Assembly: GCA_018433265.1 (NCBI GenBank)
Contig: JAHDRO010000021.1
Location: 1-7,679, forward strand
Length of the DNA: 7,679 nucleotides
DNA from: Bacteroidales bacterium
GTDB taxonomy: Bacteria; Bacteroidota; Bacteroidia; Bacteroidales; UBA932
Reading direction: 5' to 3'
Shown in pieces: positions 6,730 through 7,679 of the stretch (position 1 is its first letter; each line of letters begins with the position of its first letter). The notes beneath the pieces are model-generated. The model saw nothing but the letters and a program-made list of their open reading frames with translations. It did no database searches and was not told the DNA's origin. The translations under genes and the position numbers were made by a program.

Positions 6730-7410
6730 CTACCAGCCGAGTCTGCTAATTTTGTATAGCATCTCTTTGTTTAGTATCTGAACATTTTTCCCCGAAATTT
6801 TAATAACCTCTTCTTTAGCAAAATCACTTAGAACCCTACTGACACTTTCTCTTGAAGAATCAACCAGACTTCCAAAATCTTCCTGATTAATCTGTATGGT
6901 AAAACTATCTGAATGATACAGGTTGTCTGCAAAATCTATCAAAATATCGGCCACTTTGCCTCTAACCTGTTTTTGTGTTCGACTTGCACATTTTTGGTAA
7001 GAATCTATCTCACCCTTACACAACTCTACTATTATCTGGCTGCTAAAATCATGATTTTCTGCTAACATTTTTCTAAAAAAAGATATATCAATAAAGCATA
7101 CTTCAGAATTTTCGACAGCTGTCACCGAATACTGGTTGATCTTATCTCCAAAAGTGGTCGGTAAACCAAGATAATTGGAAGATTTAACAATTTTTACTGT
7201 ATGTTCGTGATATGGACCATTAATATGTATTTTTACTAATCCACTTTTGAGGTAAGCAACATTTGTGGAATATGTACCTTGCCTGATGATCGTGTCTCCC
7301 CTTTTGAAGCTAACATTAAGCGAGTTATGTGACAACTCGTTTAATTCATCTTCTGAAAGCTTACTCTCAGCCATAGATCTATAATTACAAAACTGACATT
7401 TATTTTCCAT
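6730..7410 (-). CDS. Crp/Fnr-family transcription regulator
   Basis: This 226-residue regulator has a cyclic-nucleotide-binding-like beta barrel (about 20-115), a long dimer helix (about 116-145) and a C-terminal winged helix-turn-helix (about 145-215). Its recognition helix reads SRESVSR (186-192): RE as in Crp, and S-R at the end as in Fnr. The Crp arginine-serine-alanine cAMP-binding stretch is missing, so cAMP is unlikely to be the ligand. C5 and C8 form a CXXC near the N-terminus. That recalls the Fnr iron-sulfur ligands, but the rest of a four-Cys set is not obvious. The frame is open to a GTG at 7456-7458, but that codon lies inside the FNR-like palindrome and upstream of the promoter -7 box. 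The ATG at 7408-7410 (MENKCQFC) is therefore chosen. It stops 95 bases before grpE; the ligand and targets are unknown. Confidence 0.9.
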   Translation of the reverse strand: MENKCQFCNYRSMAESKLSEDELNELSHNSLNVSFKRGDTIIRQGTYSTNVAYLKSGLVKIHINGPYHEHTVKIVKSSNYLGLPTTFGDKINQYSVTAVENSEVCFIDISFFRKMLAENHDFSSQIIVELCKGEIDSYQKCASRTQKQVRGKVADILIDFADNLYHSDSFTIQINQEDFGSLVDSSRESVSRVLSDFAKEEVIKISGKNVQILNKEMLYKISRLGW

Positions 7411-7429
7411 AAGAAAATTATTTATGTTG

Positions 7430-7437
7430 CAAATATA
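7430..7437 (-). promoter_or_regulatory. -7 box of the Crp/Fnr gene promoter
   Basis: The minus strand reads TATATTTG, a perfect TAnnTTTG box, 20 bases before the chosen ATG. Transcription should start near 7424, giving a leader of about 14 bases. No TTG is seen at the expected -33 position. That position is instead covered by the palindrome at 7445-7458, suggesting that the promoter depends on, or is blocked by, a bound regulator. Confidence 0.55.
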
Positions 7438-7444
7438 AGAAATT

Positions 7445-7458
7445 GTGATATACATCAC
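7445..7458. promoter_or_regulatory. FNR/CRP-like operator GTGAT-N4-ATCAC
   Basis: This is a 14-base inverted repeat with perfect five-base arms, GTGAT and ATCAC, around a four-base spacer. It has the FNR layout (TTGAT-N4-ATCAA) with G and C at the outer positions, giving a half-site between those of FNR and CRP. It overlaps the -33 region of the Crp/Fnr gene promoter, so self-regulation is the simplest reading. The mixed recognition helix RESVSR of that protein fits such a site. Confidence 0.6.
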
Positions 7459-7551
7459 TATTTTATAGGATAAGAATCATGTCCTTTAGAAAAAATATCT
7501 TGCGTAAAATATTTTATTTTGCAAAAAAATAGAGATTATGGAAGAAAATCA
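7459..7551. other. AT-rich intergenic stretch with a short interrupted frame
   Basis: No complete gene is seen. Near its right end, ATG GAA GAA AAT CAT TAG (7538-7555, plus strand) forms a five-codon frame whose stop lies in the palindrome that begins the presumed insertion sequence. This could be the first codons of a gene divergent from the Crp/Fnr gene, cut by the insertion. An AT-rich element with poor similarity to a -7 box (around 7514-7521) precedes it. The reading is speculative. Confidence 0.25.
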
Positions 7552-7679
7552 TTAGTGTCCACTAAACTTTTTGTTTTATCCTTGTAACGGTCAGAATTGA
7601 TGCAAAATACAATAAAAAAAGCTTGTCCACGATTTGAATTTTTACTTTTGGGAACAAAAGAAAAATCAAGCTATGCACA
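7552..7679 (+). mobile_element. Probable left end of an insertion sequence (IS4-like), cut by the window
   Basis: The perfect palindrome TTAGTG-TC-CACTAA (7552-7565) is followed by about 100 bases of non-coding-like sequence. This recalls the TTAGTGTCC ends of IS4-family (DUF4372-type) elements in Bacteroidota; the resemblance is from memory. An ATG at 7673 (MH...) could begin the transposase but is cut after two codons. Another open frame starts at ATG 7600 (MQNTIKKACPRF...) and also runs off the edge; I do not recognise it. The right inverted repeat and the target duplication lie outside, so the element cannot be proved here. Confidence 0.4.

Noticed and set aside
7411..7458. Longer Crp/Fnr protein beginning at GTG 7456-7458
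   Set aside because: The start would lie within the FNR-like palindrome and upstream of the -7 box; the ATG at 7408-7410 gives the usual family start.
1..7679. CRISPR array or defence system
   Set aside because: No regularly spaced direct repeats and no nuclease or toxin-like genes were seen.

Overview
The window looks like a chromosomal segment of a low-GC Bacteroidota, probably Bacteroidales-like. Three things point there: two perfect TAnnTTTG promoter boxes (upstream of rplS and of the Crp/Fnr gene), start codons with little Shine-Dalgarno sequence, and the family types of AnmK, AmrS and the Crp/Fnr regulator. The organism is inferred from style, not from a database search.

Left part, plus strand (1-3209). 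A membrane protein with a spermidine-synthase-like domain, cut by the left edge, is followed after 7 bases by a radical SAM enzyme of the AmmeMemoRadiSam type (AmrS). AmrS carries a twin-arginine-like leader. The two genes look co-transcribed and would place a radical SAM enzyme near or across the membrane beside a degenerate aminopropyltransferase-like membrane protein.

Middle, minus strand (3185-7458, read right to left). In transcription order the genes are a Crp/Fnr-family regulator, grpE, dnaJ, anmK, rplS and tRNA-Arg(ACG). The grpE-dnaJ-anmK genes are 10 bases apart and look like one operon. A sigma-54-like -24/-12 element with upstream TGTC repeats lies in front of grpE. rplS has its own good Bacteroidota promoter just beyond the anmK stop, and the tRNA follows rplS by 9 bases. 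A strong hairpin with a T tract on the minus strand ends this unit. That hairpin lies over the last codons and the stop of amrS, so the two convergent units share sequence.

Right end (7459-7679). This stretch has no complete gene. A perfect 6-bp-arm palindrome at 7552-7565 begins what looks like the left end of an insertion sequence running off the window. A five-codon reading frame just before it may be the remnant of a divergent gene interrupted by the insertion.

Most genes are ordinary housekeeping. The points worth a second look are the putative sigma-54-type control of the grpE-dnaJ operon, the self-targeting FNR-like box in front of the Crp/Fnr gene, the terminator inside the amrS coding end, the exported-looking AmrS beside a catalytically degenerate spermidine-synthase-like membrane protein, and the possible rplS leader hairpin. 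I found no clear evidence of a wholly new system.
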